Positions 48,542-57,620 of a DNA stretch of 64,000 nucleotides are shown here, in pieces. The notes under the pieces are model-generated. The model worked only from the letters and a program-made list of their open reading frames with translations. It was not told the origin of the DNA and did no database searches. The translations under genes were made by a program, and so were the position numbers. Origin of the DNA: M3007 sp046296435 (lineage in GTDB: Bacteria > Bacteroidota > Bacteroidia > Chitinophagales > Saprospiraceae); the NCBI GenBank assembly GCA_046296435.1, contig JBKBLI010000004.1:1-64000 (forward strand), read 5' to 3'. Positions within the stretch are counted from its first letter, which is position 1, and every line of letters starts with the position of its first letter.

Positions 48542-50845
48542 TCAGAAAGTGCGTTTCAGCCGCATTCCGACGTTGACGCCGGGTTCGTCTGCAAAAAATC
48601 TGAAAAAATTGAGGTAATCGCGGTATCGGGCGTTCAGCAAGTTGCTCGCCGTGAGGCCCAGTTCCCAGCGTTCGTCGATGGCCCAAATGGCGTCCATATT
48701 CAGCAGGGTGTAAGCCTCCGGAACTTCTTTGAGCAGGCCCTCCTCAGGCGCGCGCGACTGGCGCAATACCGTCACGGCGCCCAGGCGTACATGCGTCTGC
48801 GCTCCTACGCCGGATGTGGGCGTCCAGAGCAGACCGTATTGCAGCCGGTCGGCAGGCATCAGCGGCAGCCAATCCCGCGCCTTGCTCTCTTCGCCCCCAA
48901 CCCTCATACCCCGCAGCGCCGAAGCCCGGATATCCAAAACCCAGTGCGCGCCGAGGGGCAACAAGGCCGACATATCGGCGCCATAAATCAAGGCGTTGGT
49001 CTGTAAGTAGCGATACGCCGGGAATGCGCCGCGCACCGTTAGCACAAACTCGCTTAGGGGATTCAGATAGATAAAATCGCGGATCTGATTCAAATAAACT
49101 GTCGCTTGAATATCGGTGCGGCGGCGCTTGTAAGCAAAACTGAGGTTGTTGTTCCATGCCTTTTCGGCCTGAAGACCGGGCTGCCCCTCCTCGTAAGTGC
49201 CGGCCGCATGGTGTATGCCGCGGGCAAACAACTCATTGACATGGGGCGGACGCCAGGCCAGCGCGCTATTGAAAGTGAGCGAGGCATACGGCCCCAGGCT
49301 ACGGGATACGCCACCCGTAGCCGAGTAGGCATGGAAAAACACGGTCGTATCCAAATTGACCAGGCGCCCGAAGGTCTCGGCTGCCGTTCTGCGGTAATCA
49401 TACCGCGCGCCCACCTCAAATTCCCAGGGCGTCGGATAGCGCCGCCAGCGCTCGACAAACCATGCGGCGCCAGCCAAACTCCGATAGTCGGGTATCAGCC
49501 CGCCGCGTCCCACATAATTGAGTTGGTGTTGGGCCTGTACGCCTGCGCTCCCCTGCCAGTGACTGATGGGCGCATGATCGGCGGACAAATCCAACACATT
49601 GGTCCAAAGTTGGAACGATACCTGAGGGCGGTTGGCGTTTGAAGCGCGCACGATATCGTACTCTTCTCGGTCATTGTACTGAAAAGCGTATTGGCCGTTG
49701 ATCTTCCACTTTTCGCTCAGACGACGCCCCACGTGATATTTGACCGTATGGTGCCCGATGCGCTGGAAGGGTCTGTCGATGGCGTAATCGAAAGCGTCGC
49801 GGTTGTTGAGCGGGCGGTCGCTTTCGATGGCCCGAACCAGATCCGTCAGGTTACCTACATGCGCTGCGCGCATGACGCCCAAACGCTGATTGAACGTCGA
49901 AAGGCCCAGCTCATGCGTCCATTTGTCGTGAGTCCATTGCGCCATGGCCGAGAGGTTGAGCTCCCCCGCGCCCGTGTTGGCAAGAAAATAATCCGGGGCG
50001 CGGAGGTTGCCGGAGCGCTTAGCGCTGCCTTGCAGCCTGAGGCCAAGGGTTCCGTGTTGGGGGCGCCAGTCAGCCGAACCGGCGATGAGGCCGCCCCCCC
50101 CATTACTGAAAGCGCCAAGCGTCAGGCGCCCCCCGGCGCCCGGTTGCGCGCGCAGAGGCTCCGGCTCCAGGATAATAGCCCCGCCAAAAGCTCCCACGCC
50201 ATAACGCACCGCCGCCGCCCCTTTGAGCACGCGCACAGATCCTGCGCTGAAAGGGTCTATCTCCGGCGCGTGCTCGGCCCCCCATTGTTGTCCTTCGAGC
50301 ACTACCGAGTTGTTTACAATGGCCACCCGGTTGCTGTGCAGCCCCCCGATCACGGGCTTGGCAATGCTCAGACCCGTATTCAAGGTATTGACCCCGGACA
50401 GCCTGCGCAGCATTTCGCCCAGATTGACCCCCTGTCCCGCTTCCTTATCTGCATAACTTAGCCCCTGTTCCGCCTGTAGAGGGCGGGGCGCAATAGGGCT
50501 GGCCTGCACCAGCACCTCGCCCAGCATGGCGTTGTGATCCAGCCGAAAAGCATACATCGTGTTTTCGACCAAGCGAATGCGCCGCGTGGCATGCACGCAC
50601 TCGATATGGTCTATTTCGATCACATATTCGCCCCCTTCGCAGAGATTGGGGATACTGAAATACCCCGCTTCGTCGGTGATGGCGCCCGCATTCTGAGCAG
50701 GTAGGCGCACAGTGGCATAAGCCAAGGCCTCGCCGCTCTCCGCGTCAAGCACATGGCCGCGCAAGGCAACATGACAATCCTGCGCGCGCAGGGTCATACC
50801 CACGAGCGACAAGCAGAGTCCGATTGCAACGGACAAACTGTTCAT
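48542..50845 (-). CDS. TonB-dependent receptor, ZnuD-like plug
   Basis: Outer-membrane receptor of 767 residues from ATG 50845 (signal peptide MNSLSVAIGLCLSLVGMTLRAQ). Residues 24-105: regulatory-like beta sandwich with three cysteines (24, 69, 83) and DHIECVHATRRIRL, an His-x-x-Cys arrangement. The plug (about 110-215) has PVIGGLHSNRVAIVNN, then GAEHAPEIDPFSAGSVRVLKGAAAVRYG; the HAPxIDP segment matches the pattern of zinc-type ZnuD receptors. The barrel ends with NVGMRLKRTF. Together with the His-rich protein just upstream this points to zinc or copper uptake. A T7-G-A6 dyad lies 2 bases before its start codon. Confidence 0.94.
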   Translation of the reverse strand: MNSLSVAIGLCLSLVGMTLRAQDCHVALRGHVLDAESGEALAYATVRLPAQNAGAITDEAGYFSIPNLCEGGEYVIEIDHIECVHATRRIRLVENTMYAFRLDHNAMLGEVLVQASPIAPRPLQAEQGLSYADKEAGQGVNLGEMLRRLSGVNTLNTGLSIAKPVIGGLHSNRVAIVNNSVVLEGQQWGAEHAPEIDPFSAGSVRVLKGAAAVRYGVGAFGGAIILEPEPLRAQPGAGGRLTLGAFSNGGGGLIAGSADWRPQHGTLGLRLQGSAKRSGNLRAPDYFLANTGAGELNLSAMAQWTHDKWTHELGLSTFNQRLGVMRAAHVGNLTDLVRAIESDRPLNNRDAFDYAIDRPFQRIGHHTVKYHVGRRLSEKWKINGQYAFQYNDREEYDIVRASNANRPQVSFQLWTNVLDLSADHAPISHWQGSAGVQAQHQLNYVGRGGLIPDYRSLAGAAWFVERWRRYPTPWEFEVGARYDYRRTAAETFGRLVNLDTTVFFHAYSATGGVSRSLGPYASLTFNSALAWRPPHVNELFARGIHHAAGTYEEGQPGLQAEKAWNNNLSFAYKRRRTDIQATVYLNQIRDFIYLNPLSEFVLTVRGAFPAYRYLQTNALIYGADMSALLPLGAHWVLDIRASALRGMRVGGEESKARDWLPLMPADRLQYGLLWTPTSGVGAQTHVRLGAVTVLRQSRAPEEGLLKEVPEAYTLLNMDAIWAIDERWELGLTASNLLNARYRDYLNFFRFFADEPGVNVGMRLKRTF

Positions 50846-51077
50846 AATTTTTTTGAAAAAAGCAACTTCTGAATCGCTATCCTGACTCATGCGGAGAGCC
50901 CGCGCAGCTTTGCATGCCCAAAGCAGACTACATCCTGCCGGCTGAAAACGCGCCTACGCCGCTCCAAAAGGCCGCATATAGCGCCTGCAGTTTCAGCCGA
51001 TGCGCCCCGAGAAAGCCAGAATATTTTATTGAAAAAAAGACGAAAGGCAGCCGCAAAGCGAGGCTGCTCGCTTCCGC

Positions 51078-51506
51078 TCAAAGCGGAAAAGAAACTCCTT
51101 CGGGCGGACCGCGACGTCGTTTACAGTCTCCATTGTAGGCCAGGGAGACGTTGTGTGTAGCGTTAAATGCAGCGCAGGAGCGCCAAAACGGCGCAAAAGC
51201 AGGGCATTGGGGAGCGGGCGGGGATAGGAGTTCGGGGAGCGAAAAATGATAAGCGCAAATATCGCAACGATGATCCTGAGCGCCGCCGGCATGAAAGTGC
51301 GGCGAATCGCCGTCAACCCCGAAATCGCAGCGATGGACACGCGCATGCTCGCGCTCGCTTCCGTTTTCCCCGATGCCCGATTCGTGCGCATGTTCGCATC
51401 CCAACGACTCGAACAAGTGATGGCCTATGCGGACGCCAAAAGCAGCGATGACAAGTAGGGCCAGCGTCCATGCCTGAATGCGATATGTGACGGTGCGCAC
51501 ACTCAT
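51078..51506 (-). CDS. His/Cys-rich membrane-anchored protein, probable metal binder
   Basis: A 142-residue protein starting at ATG 51506. The same frame stays open further upstream through the nitroreductase gene on the other strand, so the start is set by the promoter at 51513-51542 and the membrane anchor. Residues 8-30 form an N-terminal membrane helix (WTLALLVIAAFGVRIGHHLF). The next about 60 residues hold ten or so His (29, 30, 39, 41, 54, 58, 70, 72, 79, 87) and Cys37, Cys60 and C81-D-I-C84-x-Y-H, a likely extracytoplasmic metal site resembling small DUF2946-like proteins beside metal receptors. The C-terminal part is Pro-rich with three more Cys. First gene of the metal locus; the TonB receptor starts 232 bases on. 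Confidence 0.8.
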   Translation of the reverse strand: MSVRTVTYRIQAWTLALLVIAAFGVRIGHHLFESLGCEHAHESGIGENGSEREHARVHRCDFGVDGDSPHFHAGGAQDHRCDICAYHFSLPELLSPPAPQCPAFAPFWRSCAAFNATHNVSLAYNGDCKRRRGPPEGVSFPL

Positions 51507-51512
51507 GATTTG

Positions 51513-51542
51513 CAAAGGTACAAAACATTTCGAAATCGCAAA
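51513..51542 (-). promoter_or_regulatory. Promoter of the metal locus (TTTG-N18-TACCTTTG)
   Basis: On the minus strand TTTG (51542-51539) is followed after 18 bases by TACCTTTG (51520-51513), a full match to the Bacteroidota -33/-7 consensus, 6 bases before the His/Cys-rich protein's ATG. It lies in the 78-base gap shared with the divergent nitroreductase gene. Confidence 0.75.
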
Positions 51543-51584
51543 TGGTTTATCCGAAAATAAAATCAAATCCAGCGCATTGCATCT

Positions 51585-52145
51585 ATGTCCGTCTCCGAAC
51601 TCATTCGCCGCAGGCGCAGCATTTTCCCTAAGAGCTACAAAGCCGAGGCCCCGATTGAGCGCCAGATCCTTGAACTGCTGCTCGAAAATGCTAATTGGGC
51701 GCCCACCCACAAGATGACCGAGCCATGGCGCTTTCAGGTTTTTCACTCGCCCGAAAGTCGCCGCGCGTTGTCTGATTACCTTGCCGATTACTACCACAAG
51801 CACACCCCTGCTGAGTTGTTTTCTGCCGAAAAGTTGCGCAAAACCGCCGAAAATCCGCTGCGCGCCGGCGCCGTGATAGCCATCGTGATGCGCCGCAGCG
51901 ACGCGCTGCCCGAATTCGAAGAAGTGGCCTCCGTAGCCATGGCGGTACAAAATATGTGGCTCACCTGCGCCGAACTAAATTTGGGGGCTTACTGGAGCAC
52001 GCCCAAAGCGGCGCTTGAAGCCGGCGAATGGCTGGGACTCCATCCCGATGAACGCTGTTTGGGGCTTTTTTACATAGGATGGCATCAGGCGCCGGACCTT
52101 CCCGGCAAACGAACGCCCATCGGCGACAAAGTGATCTGGCGCTAA
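51585..52145 (+). CDS. Nitroreductase family protein (FMN)
   Basis: An FMN-dependent NAD(P)H oxidoreductase, 186 residues, of the short YdjA/TdsD-like type. Seen: N-terminal ELIRRRRSIFPKSY, the FMN-binding Arg cluster; NWAPTHKMTEPWRFQVF; the dimer-interface helix ASVAMAVQNMWLTCAELNLGAYWST; and the C-terminal GLFYIGWHQAPDLPGKRTPIGDKVIW. The natural substrate is unknown. Divergent from the metal locus, with start codons 79 bases apart, and convergent with the permease gene (stops 14 bases apart). Confidence 0.95.
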   Translation: MSVSELIRRRRSIFPKSYKAEAPIERQILELLLENANWAPTHKMTEPWRFQVFHSPESRRALSDYLADYYHKHTPAELFSAEKLRKTAENPLRAGAVIAIVMRRSDALPEFEEVASVAMAVQNMWLTCAELNLGAYWSTPKAALEAGEWLGLHPDERCLGLFYIGWHQAPDLPGKRTPIGDKVIWR

Positions 52146-52158
52146 AAGCCCGCAGCGG

Positions 52159-53436
52159 CTACTTGAACCGAATGGCGCGTAGGGGCGTGATCCCTGCCAC
52201 CGCCAAAGCGGGTATCAGCAGGAAGACCGTGACGATCACCAGCGCGCCGACGTTGATCAGCCCTATAGAGCCCCAGGTCAGGTTGACGGGCGCATAAGAG
52301 AGGTAGTAATCGGCCTCGTTCAGGCGGATAAAGCGATACTTGTCCTGAAGATAGCACACGCCAACGGCTATCAGGTTGCCCCAGAACATCCCCCTGAGCA
52401 ATATCAACCCGGCTTGATACAGGAATATGCGTCGCAGCAAGCTGTTGCTGGCGCCCAAGGCTTTGAGGATGCCAATCATTTCGACCCGCTCCAGCACCAG
52501 CACCAACAGCGCGGTAATCATGTTGATGATGGCCACAGCCAGCATCAGGCCGATGATCACCATCTCGTTGTAATCCTGTAGTTGAAGCCACTCAAATATG
52601 ACCCTTGCCCGCTCCCGCACCGTCTCGACGGATAGCGTTTCGTCGTAGTACGTTTCGGCGATATAATCGGCATAGAGATCGATATCGCGCAAATCATCGA
52701 GCCAGATCTCAAACACGCCAACCTGATCTTCATCCCAGCCCAGCAGTTCTTGCACAGCCTTCAGATCTGCCAGAGCGTATTTGCGGTCGTATTCCTCCAG
52801 GCCGGTTTTGTAGATGCCGCACACGCTGAAAGCCCTGCGCAACTGTTCGCCCTGTTGCACGAAATGGATGATGATCTTGTCGTCCAGCGAGATGCGCAGG
52901 CGGTCGGCGGTTTGTCGGCTCAGGATCACCTCCCGCGCTCCCGGCTTGATGGCCCGCCCTTCGGCGAGATAGGGTCTCAGGTTATCCCAAGCGTAGTTAG
53001 CGCCCAGACCCTTGAGCACAATCCCTTCCATGGCGTCGCGTGTGCGGATGATACCCGGCTTAAGGGCCGCCGCATGGATATGCCGCACGCCGCCCCTCGA
53101 TCGGACCAGCCTGTAACGCCCGGGATTGTAAGTATCCTCGACATAGATTTGCGCGCTGCGCAGCGTATCGATATAGGGATAAAAATCCTGCTTCAGTAGC
53201 AAAGGCTTGGGTTCGGATGAAAGGGCAGATTCGGCATTGCTGATATGGATATGCCCCCAAAACTCAAAAATCTTGCGCCCGATCTCTTGTTTGAACCCCG
53301 AAATGAACGCCGAAGCGCAGATCATCACGCTTACGCTGAGCGCCACGGCTGCCGTAGCGATGCGGATGATAACGCGGGAAGCATTTTGCCCCTTGGCAAA
53401 AGCCAGACGCCGCGCAACAAATAGTCCAAGATCCAA
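52159..53436 (-). CDS. ABC transporter permease, LolC/LolE-FtsX type
   Basis: An inner-membrane permease of 425 residues from the MacB/LolCE family; in this group it is expected to help release lipoproteins to the outer-membrane carrier. N-terminal membrane helix (residues about 24-48), a periplasmic domain of about 230 residues, then the FtsX core of three helices (MVIIGLMLAVAIINMITALLVLVLE, a RVEMIGILKALGASNSLLRRIFLYQAGLIL coupling segment, and the last two helices) ending TPLRAIRFK. The start is a TTG at 53436 (Met-Asp-Leu-Gly-Leu-Phe); no in-frame ATG lies upstream, and the promoter at 53457-53485 leaves about 20 bases. The ATPase partner is not adjacent. Confidence 0.93.
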   Translation of the reverse strand: MDLGLFVARRLAFAKGQNASRVIIRIATAAVALSVSVMICASAFISGFKQEIGRKIFEFWGHIHISNAESALSSEPKPLLLKQDFYPYIDTLRSAQIYVEDTYNPGRYRLVRSRGGVRHIHAAALKPGIIRTRDAMEGIVLKGLGANYAWDNLRPYLAEGRAIKPGAREVILSRQTADRLRISLDDKIIIHFVQQGEQLRRAFSVCGIYKTGLEEYDRKYALADLKAVQELLGWDEDQVGVFEIWLDDLRDIDLYADYIAETYYDETLSVETVRERARVIFEWLQLQDYNEMVIIGLMLAVAIINMITALLVLVLERVEMIGILKALGASNSLLRRIFLYQAGLILLRGMFWGNLIAVGVCYLQDKYRFIRLNEADYYLSYAPVNLTWGSIGLINVGALVIVTVFLLIPALAVAGITPLRAIRFK

Positions 53437-53456
53437 TTTATCTTTACAGTTTGACG

Positions 53457-53485
53457 CAAAAGTAAGCCCTAAAATTGTTAATCAA
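53457..53485 (-). promoter_or_regulatory. Promoter of the permease gene (TTG-N18-TACTTTTG)
   Basis: Minus-strand TTG (53485-53483), 18-base spacer, then TACTTTTG (53464-53457) followed by CGTCAAAC. It lies 20 bases before the TTG start of the permease and supports that start. Confidence 0.72.
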
Positions 53486-53506
53486 CCCAAAAGCACCCAA
53501 AGCCGC

Positions 53507-53514
53507 TAAATTTG
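53507..53514 (+). promoter_or_regulatory. Putative -7 element (TAAATTTG) of tyrS
   Basis: A perfect TAnnTTTG followed by CGGC, 44 bases before the TyrRS ATG. The nearest TTG is 29 bases upstream, outside the usual spacing. Confidence 0.42.
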
Positions 53515-53558
53515 CGGCGATAACATGTTGGGAATTTGTCATTTTCGAAAAAAAACGC

Positions 53559-54839
53559 ATGGACTTTTTGAACGAATTGAAGTGGCGCGGTTTGATACAC
53601 GACATCACGCCTGAATTGGAAGGACATCTCGCCAAAGGCCCAGTCAAAGGCTATATCGGCTTTGACCCCACCGCTCCCTCGCTCACCATTGGCAACTATG
53701 TGCAGATCATGTTGCTGTCGTTTTTGCAACGCGGCGGACACAACCCCGTTGTACTTATGGGCGGGGCGACCGGCCGCATTGGCGACCCCAGCGGTCGCGA
53801 TACAGAGCGCGAATTGAAAAGCGCAGAAGAACTCGACGCTAATATTGCCCGACAGGAAGCGCAATTCCGTCGCTTACTCGATTTCGAAGGCCGCTCGGGC
53901 AATCCGGCAGTCTTGGTCAACAACTATGATTTTTACCGAAACATGAACGTGCTGGATTTCCTGCGCGATGCGGGCAAATACCTCACGGTCAACTACATGC
54001 TGGCCAAAGAAAGCGTACAAAGGCGTATCGAGACCGGCATTTCATTCACCGAGTTCAGCTATCAGTTGCTTCAGGGCTACGATTTCGTATTGCTGCACCG
54101 CACCCATGGCATCACGCTCCAGATGGGCGGCAGCGACCAGTACGGCAATATCACAGCCGGCATCGAACTGGCCCGCAAAATAGACGGCGTCAAGTTGTAC
54201 AGCGTCACCTCTCCGCTGCTGACCAAGGCCGATGGCTCCAAATTCGGCAAGAGCGCGACGGGCAACATCTGGTTGGATCCAACCATGACCAGCCCCTACC
54301 GTTTCTACCAGTTCTGGATCAATGCGGACGACCGCGATTTGCCCAAGTTTTTCAGGTATTTCTCGTTCAAGTCGCGCGAAGAAATCGAAGCGCTCGAATC
54401 GACAGAGTCGGCGCAATCGCTCAAACGTATTTTTGCCGAGGAACTCACCCGACGCATCCACGGCGATGCGGAATACGCCAAAGTGCAACAGGTCAGCGAA
54501 TTGCTGTTCAACCCCAAGGCCAACGCCGACGCGCTGCGGGCCATGGATGCCGATACGCTGGCGCAGGTAGCCGATGAGATCCCCTCGCCCCTCATCTCGT
54601 TCGACAGCTTGCAGCAGCCCGGCGGCGTCGAATTGGTCAACCTGCTGCAAGAAGCGCACTTAGCGACCTCCAAAAGCGAGGCCCGGCGCGCGATTGAAAA
54701 CAAGTCCGTGACCCTCAACAAAGTAAAAGTAGAGCATGCCGATGCGCGCATAAGCGCCGACGACCTCCTCCACGGGCGGTATCTCATGCTCGAAGTCGGC
54801 AAAAAAAACAAGATCTTAGCGCGGATAGAGCGCAAATAA
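53559..54839 (+). CDS. tyrS: Tyrosine-tRNA ligase
   Basis: Charges tRNA-Tyr; class I synthetase, cytosolic homodimer. I start at ATG 53559 (Met-Asp-Phe-Leu-Asn-Glu-Leu-Lys-Trp-Arg-Gly), the standard N-terminus; an upstream in-frame start at 53475 is not family-like. The HIGH-equivalent is PSLTIGN in FDPTAPSLTIGNYV; the KMSKS-equivalent is KFGKS in KADGSKFGKSATG. Tyr recognition LQGYDF and MGGSDQYGN are present. The C-terminal about 65 residues are an S4 RNA-binding domain (TSKSEARRAIENKSVTLN). At 426 residues it is full length, of the TyrRS-alpha type. Codons are ordinary. Confidence 0.97.
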   Translation: MDFLNELKWRGLIHDITPELEGHLAKGPVKGYIGFDPTAPSLTIGNYVQIMLLSFLQRGGHNPVVLMGGATGRIGDPSGRDTERELKSAEELDANIARQEAQFRRLLDFEGRSGNPAVLVNNYDFYRNMNVLDFLRDAGKYLTVNYMLAKESVQRRIETGISFTEFSYQLLQGYDFVLLHRTHGITLQMGGSDQYGNITAGIELARKIDGVKLYSVTSPLLTKADGSKFGKSATGNIWLDPTMTSPYRFYQFWINADDRDLPKFFRYFSFKSREEIEALESTESAQSLKRIFAEELTRRIHGDAEYAKVQQVSELLFNPKANADALRAMDADTLAQVADEIPSPLISFDSLQQPGGVELVNLLQEAHLATSKSEARRAIENKSVTLNKVKVEHADARISADDLLHGRYLMLEVGKKNKILARIERK

Positions 54840-55041
54840 GCGGCCGCAAGCAGGGGAAGGGGCATGATGGGTACAATCCTCTTGCGCCGCCCCTTTCTCA
54901 AAACAAAAACGATGACCCTCTGTCCAATGGGCCGATAACGTTGGACCAAACTTGCTCCCAGGCGCTATGCGGCCGGAGTGGATTAAATGCCGCAAATCAA
55001 ATCTGTGTCGCGGCGGGAGTGCGCGCAGGCTTGAGCGCCGC

Positions 55042-55764
55042 TTAAAGACGCCGCTTTTCGATCTCGTCCAGCAATTCGTCGCGGTAGTTTTTGCCCACGG
55101 GCAGAAGGCGGATCTTATCTTTTTCGCGCACCTCTACGCCGCCGGCTTCAATAGAGATGATTTTGTCCATAGATACGATAAATGAGCGGTGAATGCGCCG
55201 AAAGCGTCCTGCAGGGAGTTTCTCCTCTAGGCTTTTCATCGTTTGCAGGGCGATGGTACGCGTATCGGCGCATCGGATGATCACGTAGTCCTTTAGGCCT
55301 TCGATGTATATGATATCGTCATAGTCTATGCGCACCAATTTTTTATCTGCCTTTACATATACGTAGTTGTCCGTCTCAGACTCGGTTCTTTCGGGAATTT
55401 CTCCTTCGCGCTGCTTAAACGCTTCGCGCGCTTTGTTGACGGCCTTAATGAATCGGTCGAATCCGATGGGCTTGAGCAGGTAGTCTATCGCGTCTAACTC
55501 AAATCCCTGGACGGCATACTCCTGATACGCCGTGGTAAAGATCGCCAAGGGCGGATTGCGCAGGGATTTAAGGAAGTCGATACCCGTCAGTTGGGGCATT
55601 TGTATATCCAGAAACATAAGGTCTATCTTGTGTTCCTGAAGCGCCTGATCGGCTTCCATCGCATTAGCGCAACGAGCCGCCAGATTCAGATCGGGCAGAC
55701 GCGACACAAAAGTCTCCAATACGTCAAGCGCCAAAGGTTCATCGTCAACTATCATTACATTCAT
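55042..55764 (-). CDS. LytTR-family response regulator
   Basis: A 240-residue regulator: CheY-like receiver (IVDDEPLALDVLETF; phospho-acceptor Asp in LMFLDIQMPQLTG; TTAYQEYAVQGF; LLKPIGFDRF) and, from about residue 135, a LytTR DNA-binding domain (VYVKADKKLVRIDYDDIIYIEGLKDYVII, then RRIHRSFIVSMDKI). It pairs with the kinase gene 97 bases upstream on the same strand. Such pairs in Bacteroidota often act on envelope or quorum functions; the target is not known. Convergent with tyrS. Confidence 0.96.
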   Translation of the reverse strand: MNVMIVDDEPLALDVLETFVSRLPDLNLAARCANAMEADQALQEHKIDLMFLDIQMPQLTGIDFLKSLRNPPLAIFTTAYQEYAVQGFELDAIDYLLKPIGFDRFIKAVNKAREAFKQREGEIPERTESETDNYVYVKADKKLVRIDYDDIIYIEGLKDYVIIRCADTRTIALQTMKSLEEKLPAGRFRRIHRSFIVSMDKIISIEAGGVEVREKDKIRLLPVGKNYRDELLDEIEKRRL

Positions 55765-55861
55765 CGTGTTGCAGATTTAAAATTGTCCGGCTAAGGTAAC
55801 ATTTTTTTGATATATCACCAGAAACATTCGCTTGCGACCGCACGGCGGCCGCGCTTTGCGT

Positions 55862-56911
55862 TTAGTCTAAGGTGAGTTGTAAGCGTATGGCATAGCGGTG
55901 CGGTTCCTCTTCGATATCCAGGCGATATTTGCCGGGATACATCAGGTCTAAGCGCTTGCGCACATTGTGCAGACCAATCCCCCCGCTGCGGGGGTGATTG
56001 GCCCGCGGAGGCGTCTCGCTTTTGCTGTTTTCGACTTCAAACATTAGCTCCTTGCCCGAAATGCGCATCAGCATACGCACATAACCGCTGTCTTGTAGGT
56101 GGTGACTGAGTCCATGTTTGAAACTGTTCTCTACAAAAGGCACGAAAAGCAGGGGCGCTACCATTTGGTCGCCGACCAATCCCTCTATGCGCAGGCAGAT
56201 TTCCATATCGGGTTTCTGGCGCAGTTTCTCCAATTCAAGGTAGTTTTGGAGATACTGAATCTCTCTGGAAAGGTACACCTGTCGTTCGTTACACTCATAG
56301 AGCATGTAGCGCATGATTTCGGAAAGCCGCAACACAATTTCGGGCGCTTCGTCGCTCTTTTTGAGGGTCAGGGCATACAGGTTATTCAGGGTATTGAACA
56401 AGAAGTGCGGGTTAATCTGGTTTTTCAAAAAACGCAGCTCCGACTGCATGGTTTGCGTGGTCAACTCTTGTTTTTCGGCCTGATACCGCCACCAGTCCAT
56501 GACGATCCGCAATACGGTCGAAAAAAGTCCCATCAGAAAACTGGAAAGGAACAGCAAGGGCTGTTTCTGGTACAAGGCGTACTGATACTCGGGCATCCCG
56601 GCAAACTTGAGATAAAACGCCAGGACTTTGAAAGGCGTAACAAGGGCGCTCAAAAGCGCCAGCATGCCCAAATACAGCAGCGCCTGACGCGCCATAAAAC
56701 GCGGGATCAGGTACAACAGGTTGATATATACGATAATAGCAAAAAAGGAGAGGTTGAGCAACTCGTTACTCAGCGTAAACCAGAATCCCATCCTCCGGTC
56801 GTAGCCCAGCAGCACGGACAAAACCAGCAGCATCAGCCAGAACAGGCTGTGATAGACCCGACGGCGGGACACCTGCGCATACACGCGGTCCAAAAATCCC
56901 CTTTCGCTCAT
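55862..56911 (-). CDS. Sensor histidine kinase, LytS/YpdA type
   Basis: A membrane kinase of 349 residues with four membrane helices (about residues 15-140) and no large periplasmic sensor. The His_kinase domain begins at ELRFLKNQINPHFLFNTLNNLYAL, whose His is the phospho-site; a HATPase module follows (LLFVPFVENSFKHGL for the N box, then GGIGLHNVRKRLDLMYPG). Partner of the LytTR regulator that starts 97 bases downstream; the two form a standard two-component pair. Confidence 0.95.
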   Translation of the reverse strand: MSERGFLDRVYAQVSRRRVYHSLFWLMLLVLSVLLGYDRRMGFWFTLSNELLNLSFFAIIVYINLLYLIPRFMARQALLYLGMLALLSALVTPFKVLAFYLKFAGMPEYQYALYQKQPLLFLSSFLMGLFSTVLRIVMDWWRYQAEKQELTTQTMQSELRFLKNQINPHFLFNTLNNLYALTLKKSDEAPEIVLRLSEIMRYMLYECNERQVYLSREIQYLQNYLELEKLRQKPDMEICLRIEGLVGDQMVAPLLFVPFVENSFKHGLSHHLQDSGYVRMLMRISGKELMFEVENSKSETPPRANHPRSGGIGLHNVRKRLDLMYPGKYRLDIEEEPHRYAIRLQLTLD

Positions 56912-57024
56912 TGCAGCAAATTAACCGCGACATGCCAAGAGCGTCTGTCAAAATTAGACCAAAGACCGCTTGATTGTGATCAAAATGGCCTAAACAAAGG
57001 ATTGACGCTCCCGCGCCGACAGAC

Positions 57025-57534
57025 TCACTGGGCGATTTGTCGTATCTGTTCGGAGAGTTCTTTGATGCGGCTATTGATGTCGTCAACGTAAGCTTTGTGA
57101 GCTTCCATGGCCGCTTTAACTTGCGATGCCGGAACGGGCCTGGGTTTGAGGGCGTTGGGATCCTGCGCCATGTCCGAGTTGGGATCCACGTATGCGCCAA
57201 AGGATTGTCCGGCGGTCGTTTGCAGTTCCTGAACGGCGCCTTGATACTTGGCCTCCATGGCCCGCAGGTCCTCGAGAAGGGGTTGGGCCAATTTGGCTTT
57301 TGCCGGAGGAAGGTTTTTGACCAAAGCCTCAGTCTGCACGATGGTCATCCCCAGATCTGCGGCCGCCTCCTGCGCTTGCTGAACGGCGTTGATGTACGTC
57401 TCAGGCTGCACCATCTCCACCGCTTCGCCAGAAGCGGCGTCGGCCGAATTGACGGGGGTACGGATATCGTTTTTGCAGGCGATCAGGCTCATGGTCGCAA
57501 GGGCCGTAGATAATAGTTGCCTCGTCATGCGCAT
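57025..57534 (-). CDS. Unknown lipoprotein, helical
   Basis: A 169-residue protein with an SpII signal (MTRQLLSTALATMSLIAC; start 57534 or 57528). The mature part is almost all helical, rich in Ala, Gln and Glu (VQQAQEAAADLGMTIVQTEALV, LLEDLRAMEAKYQGAVQELQ, ASQVKAAMEAHKAYVDDINSRIKELSEQ), and may form a coiled coil or a three-helix bundle. Not recognised. It is same-strand with, and 113 bases ahead of, the LytS-type kinase, so a regulatory link is possible but unproven. Confidence 0.82.
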   Translation of the reverse strand: MRMTRQLLSTALATMSLIACKNDIRTPVNSADAASGEAVEMVQPETYINAVQQAQEAAADLGMTIVQTEALVKNLPPAKAKLAQPLLEDLRAMEAKYQGAVQELQTTAGQSFGAYVDPNSDMAQDPNALKPRPVPASQVKAAMEAHKAYVDDINSRIKELSEQIRQIAQ

Positions 57535-57620
57535 CGTTTGTTTTGTAAAAAAGCCCATTCGGGGCATTGTGACTATTTTCGGGCGAATCTCGCTTACCCT
57601 TGCAGGCGTCCGAGTTCGCT

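Noticed and set aside
51507..51950. Upstream extension of the His/Cys-rich protein frame to 290 codons
   Set aside because: This part is antisense to the nitroreductase gene, and the consensus promoter at 51513-51542 lies downstream of it, so the real start is ATG 51506.
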